DNA of 49,254 nt from an uncultured Bacteroidota bacterium (GTDB taxonomy: Bacteria > Bacteroidota > Bacteroidia > AKYH767-A > JABDAW01). The notes under the pieces were generated by a model. The model was given only the letters and a program-made list of their open reading frames with translations. It had not been told where the DNA came from and did no database searches. Below are positions 7,416-18,077 of the stretch, in pieces. Numbering within the stretch: the stretch's first letter is position 1; every line of letters begins with the position of its first letter. Location: positions 1 through 49,254 of the forward strand of contig CAIMUP010000139.1 in NCBI GenBank assembly GCA_903844645.1, read 5' to 3'. Both the position numbers and the translations under genes were made by a program.

Positions 7416-9086
7416 ATGAATAACAAAGAAATTGCCTCTGCTTTCAAGCTCCTCGGGCGATTGATGGAGCTGCATGATGAGAATGAATTCTATGCAAAGT
7501 CGTACACTAACGTGGCATTCAAGATAGACCGATTAGAGCAGCCCTTAGAGGGTTTACCTCTCGATGAATTGGATAAGATAGAGGGCATCGGTAAAGGCAT
7601 TGCGGCTAAGATCATGGAGCTGAATGAAACGAATAATCTGGAAGAATTACAACTGCTTTTGGAGAAGACACCGGAGGGTGTGGCGAAGATGATGACCATC
7701 AAAGGTATCGGACCAAAGAAGGCGGGAATGATATGGAAAGAAATGGGTATCGAAACCATCGGGGAGCTGCTCTATGCCTGCAACGAGAACCGCTTGGTGA
7801 GCGTGAAGGGCTTCGGTGAGAAGACCCAGGCAGCCATCAAAAAGGTCATCGAATTCACTATTTCCAATACCGGAAAGTTCCACTATGCCGCCCTCGAAAA
7901 TATTTGCAATTTCATTATTGAAGGATTCAAGAAACAAGGCGTTGATTTGATTTCGGCAGTTGGCGAAATGCGCCGCCAGTGCGAGGTTGTGAATCGGATA
8001 GACATCTTATTGTCGGCAAATTACAACAAACTTTCTTTCCAGTTTTTAGAGGATATGGGCTTCTCACCGAAGGAGGGAGAGATGGGTATTATAATCAATT
8101 CCGATGGCGTAAAAGTCAAGCTCCATTTTGCTCCGAAATCCATGTATCATGCCTTGTTGGTAGAGCTTACGGGCAACGATGCTCACTTCCAAATGCTGAA
8201 AGAAATCATCGGCACAGAGTGGGATGAAAATCGTAATTCCGAGGAAGAAATATACACCTCCATCGGCTTGGATTTTGTGCCTCCGCCGATGCGAGAGGGT
8301 AAGTATGAATTGGAGATGGCCAAGAATCATCACATACCCAAACTGCTTGTAGATACTGACATCAAGGGCATTCTGCATGCCCATTCCACTCACTCGGATG
8401 GCTTAAAATCTTTGGAGATAATGGCTACGAAATGTAAGGAATTAGGGTATGAATATCTTGGTATTACAGACCATTCGCAAACCGCCTTTTATGCCAATGG
8501 GTTGAAGCCGGAAAGGGTCTTGGAACAGCATCTGGAGATTACCGAATTGAATAAAAAACTTGCGCCTTTCACGATATTCAAAGGCATCGAGTCAGACATT
8601 CTTGGCGATGGTTCGTTAGATTATACCGATGATATATTAGCTTCTTTTGATTTCATTATTGCCTCCATCCATTCTAATTTAAAGATGACCGAAGAGAAGG
8701 CTACTTCCCGCCTGATAGCTGCCATTCAGAACCCTTATACCACGATACTTGGGCATCCTACAGGGAGGCTTATATTAGCTCGTGAGGGCTATCCGATAGA
8801 CCATCGAAAGGTGATTGATGCGTGTGCAAAACACAAGGTGGTGATAGAATTAAATGCCAATCCTTTTCGTCTCGATCTCGACTGGCGATGGATTCAATAT
8901 GCCAAGGAGCAGGATGTTCTGATCTCCATAAACCCTGATGCGCATAGCTTGGAAGGCTTGCTGGATGTGCGTTTCGGTGTGATGGCGGCACAAAAAGGCG
9001 GACTCACGAATACATTCACCTTCAACCATTTTTCTAAAGAAGAAATGGAGAAGTATTTCATTCAAAGAAAATCGGGCATTCGTTAA
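7416..9086 (+). CDS. polX: PolX-like protein: helix-hairpin-helix, degenerate polymerase domain, PHP domain
   Basis: A 556-residue protein with PolX architecture. Residues 1-150 hold HhH motifs (KIEGIGKGIAAKI, IKGIGPKKAGMIW, VKGFGEKTQAAI). Residues 150-310 are the family X polymerase palm and thumb. Residues 315-556 are the PHP phosphoesterase domain. The PHP metal ligands are present (GILHAHSTHSDG at 318-329, GITDHS, GIESDI, IASIHSN, LGHPTGR, NPDAHS), so a 3'-5' exonuclease or AP-endonuclease-type activity is plausible. The polymerase aspartates are not intact: the usual GDIDIL reads NRIDIL (Arg194, Asp196), and the third carboxylate position reads VKVKL (Lys235). Polymerase activity is therefore doubtful. 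The likely role is base-excision-type DNA repair. Confidence 0.9.
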   Translation: MNNKEIASAFKLLGRLMELHDENEFYAKSYTNVAFKIDRLEQPLEGLPLDELDKIEGIGKGIAAKIMELNETNNLEELQLLLEKTPEGVAKMMTIKGIGPKKAGMIWKEMGIETIGELLYACNENRLVSVKGFGEKTQAAIKKVIEFTISNTGKFHYAALENICNFIIEGFKKQGVDLISAVGEMRRQCEVVNRIDILLSANYNKLSFQFLEDMGFSPKEGEMGIIINSDGVKVKLHFAPKSMYHALLVELTGNDAHFQMLKEIIGTEWDENRNSEEEIYTSIGLDFVPPPMREGKYELEMAKNHHIPKLLVDTDIKGILHAHSTHSDGLKSLEIMATKCKELGYEYLGITDHSQTAFYANGLKPERVLEQHLEITELNKKLAPFTIFKGIESDILGDGSLDYTDDILASFDFIIASIHSNLKMTEEKATSRLIAAIQNPYTTILGHPTGRLILAREGYPIDHRKVIDACAKHKVVIELNANPFRLDLDWRWIQYAKEQDVLISINPDAHSLEGLLDVRFGVMAAQKGGLTNTFTFNHFSKEEMEKYFIQRKSGIR

Positions 9087-9226
9087 AACCCTCTTTTAAT
9101 AAGGCTTTAAAATCTGATAAAAGCCCCATCGTTTCCCTACCTAAATTCGCTGATTTTTTAGTATTCGTAACTCCCCTTTCCTATAAATTCGTTGGTACGA
9201 TGCCTCCCCCGAATCGTCTTCGGTAA

Positions 9227-9352
9227 AAATCAAATGGTATCCATCCTACCCTGCATCGGGAATGGATTAAATCAAATGGTTTGCATTTTTCAGGTATTCC
9301 CCAAAGGAGTAAATCACGTGATTTATTACTTTGGGGACTTCCCTAAATCGCT
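9227..9352. repeat. Degenerate 42-bp-period repeat with 40-bp palindrome
   Basis: AAATCAAATGGT begins at 9227 and at 9269, and AAATCACGTGATTT begins at 9311, exactly 42 bp apart each time, though the rest of each unit has diverged. The third unit forms a long palindrome at 9298-9337: TCCCCAAAG, gag, the perfect 16-mer TAAATCACGTGATTTA, tta, CTTTGGGGA. It lies in the 645-base gap between the convergent polX and dapA genes, where no believable gene is seen. Confidence 0.7.
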
Positions 9353-9555
9353 GGCTCGCCCCATATTGCCATTTTTCGCGAAAACAGGCATTTTGAATTA
9401 TTTGATAGGAAACGCAATCTCGGGCATTTTTAACTAAAAACATCTTTTTTAGGGTTTATGTAAGATTGGGAGGAATTGAAATTATTCGGTATCCCACCCC
9501 CGATTACACGCCTTTGCCCCTATCCAATATACCTCCTGTAATCGCCAATAAAGAT

Positions 9556-9573
9556 ACTCCTATATATAGGTAC
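9556..9573. other. Shared TATATA palindrome, copy 1
   Basis: ACTCCTATATATAGGTAC contains the perfect 12-mer CCTATATATAGG (9559-9570). Related strings lie at 15980, 31145, 41643 and 48977, each near a 21/42-bp array. The rest of 9353-9731 shows no gene and no other clear structure. Confidence 0.45.
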
Positions 9574-9731
9574 TTTATTTGGGATAGCGGTATTGGGCTT
9601 AATAAAAGGAAAAGAGTTATCGTAAAAGCGAACCGATTTTAAGCCCATATGGAAGGTGATAATCCTTGTGGGAGCGTACGATTATTTGAAATAATATGAG
9701 GTCTGTTAAACCGAGTTTCAGCCTGCCGATT

Positions 9732-10607
9732 TTACAGTTTCATTACCGCCATCATCTTGTTTTGAGTGGCTTTACTAACCGGAACGAGAGGGAGGCGGAC
9801 AAATTCTTGAGTGATTCCTAAAAGACTTAGAGCCGCCTTGATACCGGCAGGATTATTCTCCATAAAGAGGCTGTTGGTAATGTCCAACAATTTGTAATGA
9901 AGTTTGCGGGCATCACTGAAATTGCCTTCCATCGCATGATGCACCATCGAAGAGAATTCCTTGGGATAAGCATTTGCGACGACGGATATCACACCGTCGG
10001 CTCCGAGGGCAATCAGAGGAAGGGTAACGGTATCATCGCCTGAAATCATGAGGAAATTTTTGGGCTTGTCTTTTAAAATCTGCATGAACTGGTCGAAGTT
10101 TCCGGAAGCCTCTTTAATACCTATGATGTTTCTGAAATCAGCAGCGAGGCTAAGGGTCGTCTCTGCGCTGATATTGCAACCCGTTCTGGAGGGAACATTG
10201 TAAAGGATAATGGGAACGGAACACACATCGGCAATGGCTTTGTAATGCTGATAGATGCCGCGTTGAGAGGGTTTGTTGTACATCGGACTTACGGAGAGAA
10301 TGGCATCCACCCCGTCGAAATCAATTTCGTTAAGGCAGTTTAATAAATCTCTTGTGTTGTTACCGCCGAAGCCTACTACAATAGGGAGATTCTTAGTATT
10401 TTCTTCCTTCACAAAATCGAGAACGGCGGTTCGTTCGTCCTTGTTCATGGTAACAGATTCGCCAGTAGTACCCAACGGCACGAGGTAATCTACCTTACCG
10501 GCACTGACATGGTCTATGAGTTTTTTGAAACTCTTGAAATCAATGCTTCCGTCCTTGTGGAATGGGGTTACCAAAGCCACTCCTACTCCCTTTAAGTTTA
10601 TATTCAT
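9732..10607 (-). CDS. dapA: 4-hydroxy-tetrahydrodipicolinate synthase
   Basis: A 291-residue DapA of standard length, which condenses pyruvate with aspartate semialdehyde as the first committed step to lysine and diaminopimelate. The TIM-barrel signatures are complete: GTTGES (46-51), Tyr136 in ILYNVPSRTG and the Schiff-base Lys165 in IIGIKEASGN. It lies 18 nt downstream of the small gene 10626-11171 and is probably co-transcribed with it from the promoter at 11192. lysA, the last enzyme of the pathway, is encoded 3 kb upstream on the same strand. Confidence 0.96.
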   Translation of the reverse strand: MNINLKGVGVALVTPFHKDGSIDFKSFKKLIDHVSAGKVDYLVPLGTTGESVTMNKDERTAVLDFVKEENTKNLPIVVGFGGNNTRDLLNCLNEIDFDGVDAILSVSPMYNKPSQRGIYQHYKAIADVCSVPIILYNVPSRTGCNISAETTLSLAADFRNIIGIKEASGNFDQFMQILKDKPKNFLMISGDDTVTLPLIALGADGVISVVANAYPKEFSSMVHHAMEGNFSDARKLHYKLLDITNSLFMENNPAGIKAALSLLGITQEFVRLPLVPVSKATQNKMMAVMKL

Positions 10608-10625
10608 TTGTAATTTGTTTTGTAA

Positions 10626-11171
10626 TCAAGTAGTTATTTTGTTAAGATAATAGTCTATCTGTTCAATAAAGTGCTTTAAGGTTTCATTCTTCGGCGTATG
10701 GATCATCAAGTCGTAGAATATGGCATTCTTTGTGTTGTATTGTCCTACCCTATACTTAGCCTTCGAAATAGCAGAAATATATTGTAAAGGGAAACATGCG
10801 CCGATGTTAAGATTAATGAGAATATCGAACTCCTCATTGATAAAATTGGTTACCAACGGAGAATCAGGCACCATATACCAGTTCAAATTCTTGCGGGTAA
10901 AAAAGTCCAATCCAAGCTTTGCAAATTGATTCGCCGGGAGTTCTTTCTTATCCACAAAACCTAATGAAGTAATTTCTTTTTTATCTCCTAAAAGTTTGCG
11001 GACATAAGTCTTCACTATCTCGAAATCCTCAATTTCAGTGGCATTGTAGAGCACTCCGATACGTTTAGCGTCTTGCATACTTACCACCATTCTGTTCCTG
11101 TGGACACTTCTTACTTCCTTCTGGAATCTTCTGTTGGCAAGTGCCATTCTTATCTTCTTATTTATGCTCAC
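10626..11171 (-). CDS. Small conserved Bacteroidota protein, DUF6913-like
   Basis: A 181-residue cytoplasmic protein with a very basic N-terminus (MSINKKIRMALANRRFQKEV) and no signal or membrane segment. A mixed alpha/beta body carries RIGVLYNATEIEDFEIVK, FDILINLNIGACFPLQYI and SKAKYRVGQYNTKNAIFYDLMI. It resembles the family I remember as DUF6913, commonly found beside dapA in this phylum. The fold reads as Rossmann-like, but no catalytic motif is visible. It is the first gene of a short unit with dapA. Function unknown. Confidence 0.75.
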   Translation of the reverse strand: MSINKKIRMALANRRFQKEVRSVHRNRMVVSMQDAKRIGVLYNATEIEDFEIVKTYVRKLLGDKKEITSLGFVDKKELPANQFAKLGLDFFTRKNLNWYMVPDSPLVTNFINEEFDILINLNIGACFPLQYISAISKAKYRVGQYNTKNAIFYDLMIHTPKNETLKHFIEQIDYYLNKITT

Positions 11172-11191
11172 TGTTATCGTTTTTGGGAGGT

Positions 11192-11199
11192 CAAAGATA
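11192..11199 (-). promoter_or_regulatory. -7 box of the 10626-dapA unit
   Basis: TATCTTTG on the minus strand lies between the ligA stop (11208) and the ATG at 11171, with a leader of about 15 nt. It gives dapA and its partner a promoter independent of ligA. Confidence 0.55.
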
Positions 11200-11207
11200 C
11201 ACTTTTC

Positions 11208-13226
<2,019 letters not shown>

Positions 13227-13327
13227 ACAAAAAATAGAATTGTATTATTAGCAGCCTTCGCGATGGGCATCTGTTATCCCAAATTAGTACCGAATATTTT
13301 TCCGGTATTCGTCTTAATTTTCTTGTT

Positions 13328-13355
13328 ATTAATAAGGGTGTTATTCCTTATTAAT
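13328..13355. other. 10-bp inverted repeat between ligA and lysA
   Basis: ATTAATAAGG and CCTTATTAAT are separated by 8 nt. It could be a terminator for lysA (stop at 13383, minus strand) or an operator upstream of ligA. There is no clean T-tract. Confidence 0.4.
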
Positions 13356-13382
13356 GTCGAGCATGTTGTGATACCTGCTTCC

Positions 13383-14621
13383 TTAGTCTCCTATAGGAAT
13401 ATCCACTACGTTGCGCAATAAATCTTCCAAGGTTTCGCGCTGACGTATCAGGTTTGCTTTTCCGCGATATACCAGTACCTCTGAAGGGCGATAACGTGCA
13501 TTGTAGTTGTTTGCCATGGTGTATCCATACGCTCCGGCGTTCTTTATGGCGAGCAGATCGCCCTCACGAACTTCATTCAATTTACGGTCCCAGCCGAAGG
13601 TATCGGTCTCGCAGATGTAACCTACTATGGTGTATATACGGGGAGTTCCTAATGGGTTCGAGATGTTGATAATATCGTGGAAGGCGTCATAGAACATAGG
13701 GCGGATGAGATGATTCTGCCCGGAGTCCACGCCGACAAACACTGTAGCGGTGGTCTGTTTGATGACATTCACCTTGACAATCAGGTATCCTGCTTCGGAG
13801 ACGATGAACTTACCTGGCTCAAACCAAAGTTCTAACTTGCGTCCGTAATCCTGACAGAATTGATTGAAGCGGATGGTGATGGCTTTGCCCAGTTCTACTA
13901 CATCGGTGGTGATATCTCCATCCTTGTAGGAGACCTTAAAGCCTGAACCGAAGTCAATGAATTCGAGGTCCTTAAAGTCATTGGCTGCATCGAAAAGAAG
14001 TTCGGCACCGCGGAGAAATACATCGGAGTCGAGTATGTCAGATCCGGTGTGCATGTGGAGCCCTGTTACCTTAATATTTTCTTTTTCTACGATGCGCAGA
14101 ACGTGGCGGAGCTGATATATCGAAATGCCGAACTTGGAGTCAATATGCCCTGTCTGGATATGAACATTTCCTCCGGCTACGATGTGCGGGTTCAGGCGAA
14201 TGCAGCAAGGTATCGTGTTGCCGTAGGCGTGTCCGAATTGTTCCAGAATAGAGATATTATCTATGTTGATTGTGATGCCTAATTCGATGCCCATTTTTAT
14301 CTCCTCGAAAGACACACAGTTCGGTGTGAAGAGGATTTCGTTGGGGGCGAAACCGGCTCTGATTCCCATCTCTGCTTCTTGAATCGAGACTACGTCCAGC
14401 CCGCAACCAACGGACTTCAACAGCTTTAATACGTTGAGGTTGTTGAGGGCTTTGCAAGCATATTTTATCTTGACGTGGTCGCCGGGGAAGGAGGTCTTGA
14501 GCAATTGATATTGCGAGAGAATCTTGTCGGCATCATACACATAAACGGGGCTTCCGAACTCGTCGGCGATGCTCTGAATATCTACGTTTTGGATGGTGTA
14601 ACGGTTGTTGTTTAAGTCCAT
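13383..14621 (-). CDS. lysA: Diaminopimelate decarboxylase
   Basis: A 412-residue fold-type III PLP enzyme that decarboxylates meso-diaminopimelate to L-lysine. The PLP lysine is Lys57 in IKYACKALN. Further signatures are GLHMHTGSDI, FIDFGSGFKV (glycine-rich phosphate loop), WFEPGKFIV, ICETDTFGWDR with the acceptor-domain cysteine, and NAGAYGYTMANNYNARYRPSEVL. A TATCTTTG box (14641-14648, minus) lies about 20 nt before the start. It is transcribed in the same direction as ligA and dapA but from its own promoter. Confidence 0.96.
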   Translation of the reverse strand: MDLNNNRYTIQNVDIQSIADEFGSPVYVYDADKILSQYQLLKTSFPGDHVKIKYACKALNNLNVLKLLKSVGCGLDVVSIQEAEMGIRAGFAPNEILFTPNCVSFEEIKMGIELGITINIDNISILEQFGHAYGNTIPCCIRLNPHIVAGGNVHIQTGHIDSKFGISIYQLRHVLRIVEKENIKVTGLHMHTGSDILDSDVFLRGAELLFDAANDFKDLEFIDFGSGFKVSYKDGDITTDVVELGKAITIRFNQFCQDYGRKLELWFEPGKFIVSEAGYLIVKVNVIKQTTATVFVGVDSGQNHLIRPMFYDAFHDIINISNPLGTPRIYTIVGYICETDTFGWDRKLNEVREGDLLAIKNAGAYGYTMANNYNARYRPSEVLVYRGKANLIRQRETLEDLLRNVVDIPIGD

Positions 14622-14785
14622 TGAATAATTTATTAGGGCGCAAAGATAGCAAAGGGAGGGTTGGTGATAATTCTATTTCAATCCCTCATGATTATTATTT
14701 TAAAACATCGGATAGTGATAATTAATTTCCCCCCGTCTGCTCCATCCCGAATAATTTTTCTGATTTCGCTTTGCGCGATTATGTG

Positions 14786-14793
14786 TAATTTTG
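14786..14793 (+). promoter_or_regulatory. -7 box of the zinc-repeat gene, predicted leaderless
   Basis: TAATTTTG, then CGAG, then ATG at 14798. It fixes the start codon and leaves no leader. Confidence 0.5.
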
Positions 14794-14797
14794 CGAG

Positions 14798-15625
14798 ATG
14801 GAAGAAAAGAAAAACAAAGTACGCAGAGGACGTAAACAAAAATACTCTATCGCCGATATGCAACGGTTTGCAGCGGCTAAGGGCGGCAAATGTTTATCGC
14901 CTGAATATACCGGAGCATTTCATAAACTACAATGGGAATGCAAGGAAGGGCATACATGGGTTGCTGATGCAAGCAGTATTGTGCACCATCATACCTGGTG
15001 TGCTAAATGTAGCAGGAAAGCATCTGGTGATCGCAAGAGAGGAACCCTTAGACAGATGCAGCAATTGGCAGAATCGAGGGGTGGGAAATGTTTATCCGAT
15101 ACCTATACCCATTCCAAAATTAAATTACAATGGCAGTGTGCGGAAGGACATGTGTGGAGTGCTTCATCGGGTAATATCAGTAATGGTGCTTGGTGCTCTA
15201 AATGTAGCACTAAAAAAAGGGGTTGCAAGACCAGTACCAACCTTAAAACATTTCAAGATATTGCGATTAGCCGTGGCGGCAAATGCTTATCTTTGGAATA
15301 TATCAGGGCTCGTACAAACCTCCGATGGGAATGTGCAAAAGGACATCAATGGATGGCAAGACCTTTTGCTGTAAAAGCTGGAAATTGGTGTCCTCGGTGC
15401 TCCTCAAATGGCAAGAGAACGGTTGAAGATTTGCAAGCATTTGCCGAGCAACATGGAGGACAATGTCTTTCTACGGAATATGTTTATGACAAGCCCATTC
15501 GATGGAAATGTTCCAAAGGGCATCCCTTCGAGCGTGGCATAGAAATTCTTAGAAGTGGACGATGGTGTCCTGCCTGCCGGAAAGAACAACGAAAATTAGC
15601 CAAAGAGCAGCCGCCTATCCAATAA
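14798..15625 (+). CDS. Protein with four treble-clef/zinc-ribbon-like repeats
   Basis: 275 residues, very basic at the N-terminus (MEEKKNKVRRGRKQK). The body is four copies of one domain at about 29-71, 95-136, 160-201 and 220-260, each reading GGKCLSxxY, then LxWxC, GHxW and WCxxC. Each copy offers C, C, H and a CxxC pair, enough to hold a zinc ion. Similar repeats occur as DNA-recognition modules next to nuclease domains, but no nuclease domain is present here. The helix before each copy (MQRFAAAKGG, MQQLAESRGG and so on) makes each repeat 60-65 residues. Binding of nucleic acid is an inference. The gene stands alone between lysA and a repeat array. Confidence 0.8.
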   Translation: MEEKKNKVRRGRKQKYSIADMQRFAAAKGGKCLSPEYTGAFHKLQWECKEGHTWVADASSIVHHHTWCAKCSRKASGDRKRGTLRQMQQLAESRGGKCLSDTYTHSKIKLQWQCAEGHVWSASSGNISNGAWCSKCSTKKRGCKTSTNLKTFQDIAISRGGKCLSLEYIRARTNLRWECAKGHQWMARPFAVKAGNWCPRCSSNGKRTVEDLQAFAEQHGGQCLSTEYVYDKPIRWKCSKGHPFERGIEILRSGRWCPACRKEQRKLAKEQPPIQ

Positions 15626-15695
15626 AAATCGTCTGATTCTGAAGGAATCCGAAGGCGGGTTTTAGTTAATTCAATAATTTTTAAACAATCGTTTT

Positions 15696-15725
15696 CCCTC
15701 TTTTTAATCAAATAAAAAGAGAGGG
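15696..15725. terminator. Hairpin after the zinc-repeat gene
   Basis: CCCTCTTTTTA and TAAAAAGAGAGGG pair with a two-base bulge around ATCAAA, about 70 bp past the stop codon. A plausible terminator, though without a following T-run. The remaining sequence to 15862 is AT-rich and shows no gene. Confidence 0.4.
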
Positions 15726-15862
15726 CGGAATAGCCGCGGAGATAACCAGGGGTACAAAAACGGATTTATTTTTGGCTGATTTTTAATCAGATAAAATATC
15801 CTATTTTTAATAAAGGTAGAAATTATTTTTGAAATAAATTTTTTTATTTCTGAAAGTTTTCC

Positions 15863-15870
15863 TACTTTTG
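15863..15870 (+). promoter_or_regulatory. -7 box upstream of the 42-bp array
   Basis: TACTTTTG followed by CAGC, on a strongly AT-rich upstream flank. If it is used, the 42-bp array at 16088-16255 is transcribed as a roughly 500-nt leader of the gene at 16390. Confidence 0.5.
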
Positions 15871-16087
15871 CAGCGTTGAATTAAATAACAGGTTTCAAAA
15901 TGAAGATGGTAAGAGAAATAAACGGAATGAATCAAACGAATCTCGGGGCGGGTATCGGTCTGAATCGGATGGTTTCCGCACTCCTATATATAAGGAGTGG
16001 TTTATACCTTATTATATACCGTATTCGCCAGGCGGGGATCGGAAGGAAACAAATGATATGCAACAATGTTCTGCACAGCATCGTCGT

Positions 16088-16255
16088 AAACCATATGGTA
16101 TGCACTTTTATTATGCAGAGAAATGCAATAAACCATATGGTATGCACTTTCATTATGCAGAGAAACGCAATAAACCATATGGTATGCACTTTCATTATGC
16201 AGAGAAACGCAATAAACCATATGGTATGCACTTTCATTATGCAGAGAAACGCAAT
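16088..16255. repeat. 42-bp direct-repeat array, 4 full copies plus diverged flanks
   Basis: Four tandem 42-bp units start at 16088, 16130, 16172 and 16214. Each holds the palindrome ACCATATGGT and a TGCA pair spaced across CTTTCATTA. Diverged copies follow (ATACCATATGGTTTATCGC at 16256 and ACCAAATGGT near 16299). A TATATA palindrome (15980-15998) lies upstream. Open frames cross the array in several frames on both strands, as expected for a stop-free repeat whose length is divisible by three. The whole 15626-16389 gap holds no recognised gene. Confidence 0.93.
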
Positions 16256-16389
16256 ATACCATATGGTTTATCGCAATGCCGCGAAGGGGAACGTAGTAAA
16301 CCAAATGGTTTATACTTTCATTATGGAAAATGGAATTGCGTACCAAACTATTTTTAATACTAATCGCCAATTAATTAAATCATAACATT

Positions 16390-17337
16390 ATGGATACCAG
16401 AATATGGCATTTTTTAGTCAACTCTTTTATGATAGTTACTACCGGCTCCTATCGCGCCATGAGGGTAATCGCGAATTATACGCTGGATGCGCTGAACATC
16501 CCGCTGAATACCTTTATATTTAATTTGCATGGTAATTTACAACCCTTCGTTACTGCCTTCTTGAATGCTTATGACGCTTGGCTTGCCCAATTAGGCACGA
16601 AAATCAGTGCCGTCAACTCCTATTATATAGCCTTGGAGACGTTGCGCAGTACGGATAGCAAATTATGGGACAGAATGGTTCAGACATTTTATGCACGCGG
16701 AAGCACACTTTACCTTAAATATTTGCCACATGGTAAAAAAGATTTGCAAAGTGGCAGCCAAGAGGACAAACATGCGGAGGTCGAACGGTTCGCATTAATC
16801 TTGGTTGGAGACGCTAATATGGCGTCCTTGCTGGCATTAGTGAATGCCAAGTTAACTATTATGAACGGGTTGAAATCAGCCAAAAATACGGGTAAAAGTT
16901 CGGCTAATATCTTTAGCGATGCGGTGGAAACGGCGAGGATTGCCCTGGCAAAGGAATTGTACGGCGTGTTGGGCAACTTAATGTATCATTTCCGCGATAA
17001 TCCTACGCTGATAACTCCCTTCTTTGATATCACCAACATTAGGAATCTGGACCAAACCATCTGGGAACGGAAGCTCAAGGCATTCGTTCAGAAATATGTT
17101 TTTACACGCACCCTGACCCCCTTAGACAGCCTTCGGTTGGTCAACAATTCCCTCTTCCCTATCCGCTTCGCGATGTTGTTAAACAAGACAGATGTGATCG
17201 GCGTTACCTACGTCGAAGTGCCTCCGATGACAGGTGTTACCGTCCTCCGCCCCGCCCTCGGACCAATCTCGAACCACTGTATGCACGTCGAAAACATGGG
17301 CGCCGGCGTTGCGAAATATATGATCGTAATCATCTAA
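16390..17337 (+). CDS. Orphan protein, array-associated family (member 1)
   Basis: 315 residues, no known domain recognised. It has no clear signal peptide and is mostly helical (about 20-240), ending in a strand-rich segment (240-315). The part from AVETAR through FTRTLTP to LVNNSLFPIRF matches the gene at 29762-30709: AVETAR and RTL fall at the same 65-residue spacing without gaps, and the tail shares (H/V)(M)VEN. The two are therefore distant paralogues. Both have a 42-bp repeat array upstream. The start (MDTRIWHFLV) is the first ATG after the array. Function unknown. Confidence 0.7.
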   Translation: MDTRIWHFLVNSFMIVTTGSYRAMRVIANYTLDALNIPLNTFIFNLHGNLQPFVTAFLNAYDAWLAQLGTKISAVNSYYIALETLRSTDSKLWDRMVQTFYARGSTLYLKYLPHGKKDLQSGSQEDKHAEVERFALILVGDANMASLLALVNAKLTIMNGLKSAKNTGKSSANIFSDAVETARIALAKELYGVLGNLMYHFRDNPTLITPFFDITNIRNLDQTIWERKLKAFVQKYVFTRTLTPLDSLRLVNNSLFPIRFAMLLNKTDVIGVTYVEVPPMTGVTVLRPALGPISNHCMHVENMGAGVAKYMIVII

Positions 17338-17392
17338 GGAAAAAAAACTATCGGGAATTTTAGACGGCTCGCAAAACGTACACTTCTTTTTA

Positions 17393-17400
17393 TATCTTTG
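17393..17400 (+). promoter_or_regulatory. -7 box of the sulfate-activation operon
   Basis: TATCTTTG followed by CGCCCCC, 59 nt before the cysC start. The four following genes are spaced by 6-12 nt, so this promoter probably drives them all. Confidence 0.6.
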
Positions 17401-17459
17401 CGCCCCCAAAACGGGAGTTACGGATTCATAAAAATAATATTAAATAACTAATAAACGAC

Positions 17460-18065
17460 ATGGAAACACCAAAATTTATCATCCCTCACGCCGCCACCAT
17501 TACCAAAGCAGACCGACAAAATATGAATGGGAACAAATCCGCAATCCTATGGTACACGGGGCTTTCGGGATCAGGCAAATCTACCCTGGCGAATAAAGTA
17601 GAAGAAAAACTTTTCGAGATGGGGCTTCACACCTACGTATTAGACGGAGACAATATCCGCATGGGGCTAAACAAAGGCTTAGGATTTACTGCGGAAGATC
17701 GAACCGAGAACATACGCCGCATCGGCGAAGTAGCCAAACTGTTCGTAGATGCCGGAGTGTTAGTGTCAACCGCATTCATCTCCCCATACATCGCCGACCG
17801 CGACATGGTGCGTTCCATCGTTAACGAAGGCGAGTTCGTAGAAATATTGATAGATTGCCCGATAGAAATCTGCGAACAACGCGACGTAAAAGGATTGTAT
17901 CAGAAAGCCCGTGCCGGCATCATCAAGAACTTCACCGGCGTTTCCGATCCCTACGAAGCCCCCCTGAACGCCGAAATAATCGTTAAGACAGGCGAACTAT
18001 CCCTCGAAGAAAGTGCCCAACAGGTGATAGATTACCTGGTAAAGAATAAGTATATTACGCAATAA
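17460..18065 (+). CDS. cysC: Adenylylsulfate kinase
   Basis: A 201-residue APS kinase that phosphorylates adenosine 5'-phosphosulfate at the 3'-OH to give PAPS. The Walker A loop is GLSGSGKST (34-42). Further signatures are LDGDNIRMGLNKGLGF, RTENIRRIGEVAKLF, STAFISPY, KGLYQKARAGIIKNFTGVSDPYE and AP-LNAEI. First gene of the operon; sat begins 12 nt after its stop. Confidence 0.95.
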   Translation: METPKFIIPHAATITKADRQNMNGNKSAILWYTGLSGSGKSTLANKVEEKLFEMGLHTYVLDGDNIRMGLNKGLGFTAEDRTENIRRIGEVAKLFVDAGVLVSTAFISPYIADRDMVRSIVNEGEFVEILIDCPIEICEQRDVKGLYQKARAGIIKNFTGVSDPYEAPLNAEIIVKTGELSLEESAQQVIDYLVKNKYITQ

Positions 18066-18077
18066 ATAATAATAAAT

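Noticed and set aside
9192-9437. 81-codon ORF between polX and dapA
   Set aside because: It spans the decayed 42-bp repeat and palindrome, has no promoter or recognisable protein, and its composition is not gene-like.
16088-16255. CRISPR array
   Set aside because: Units are contiguous with no unique spacers and there are no cas genes. The same holds for all other 21/42-bp arrays.
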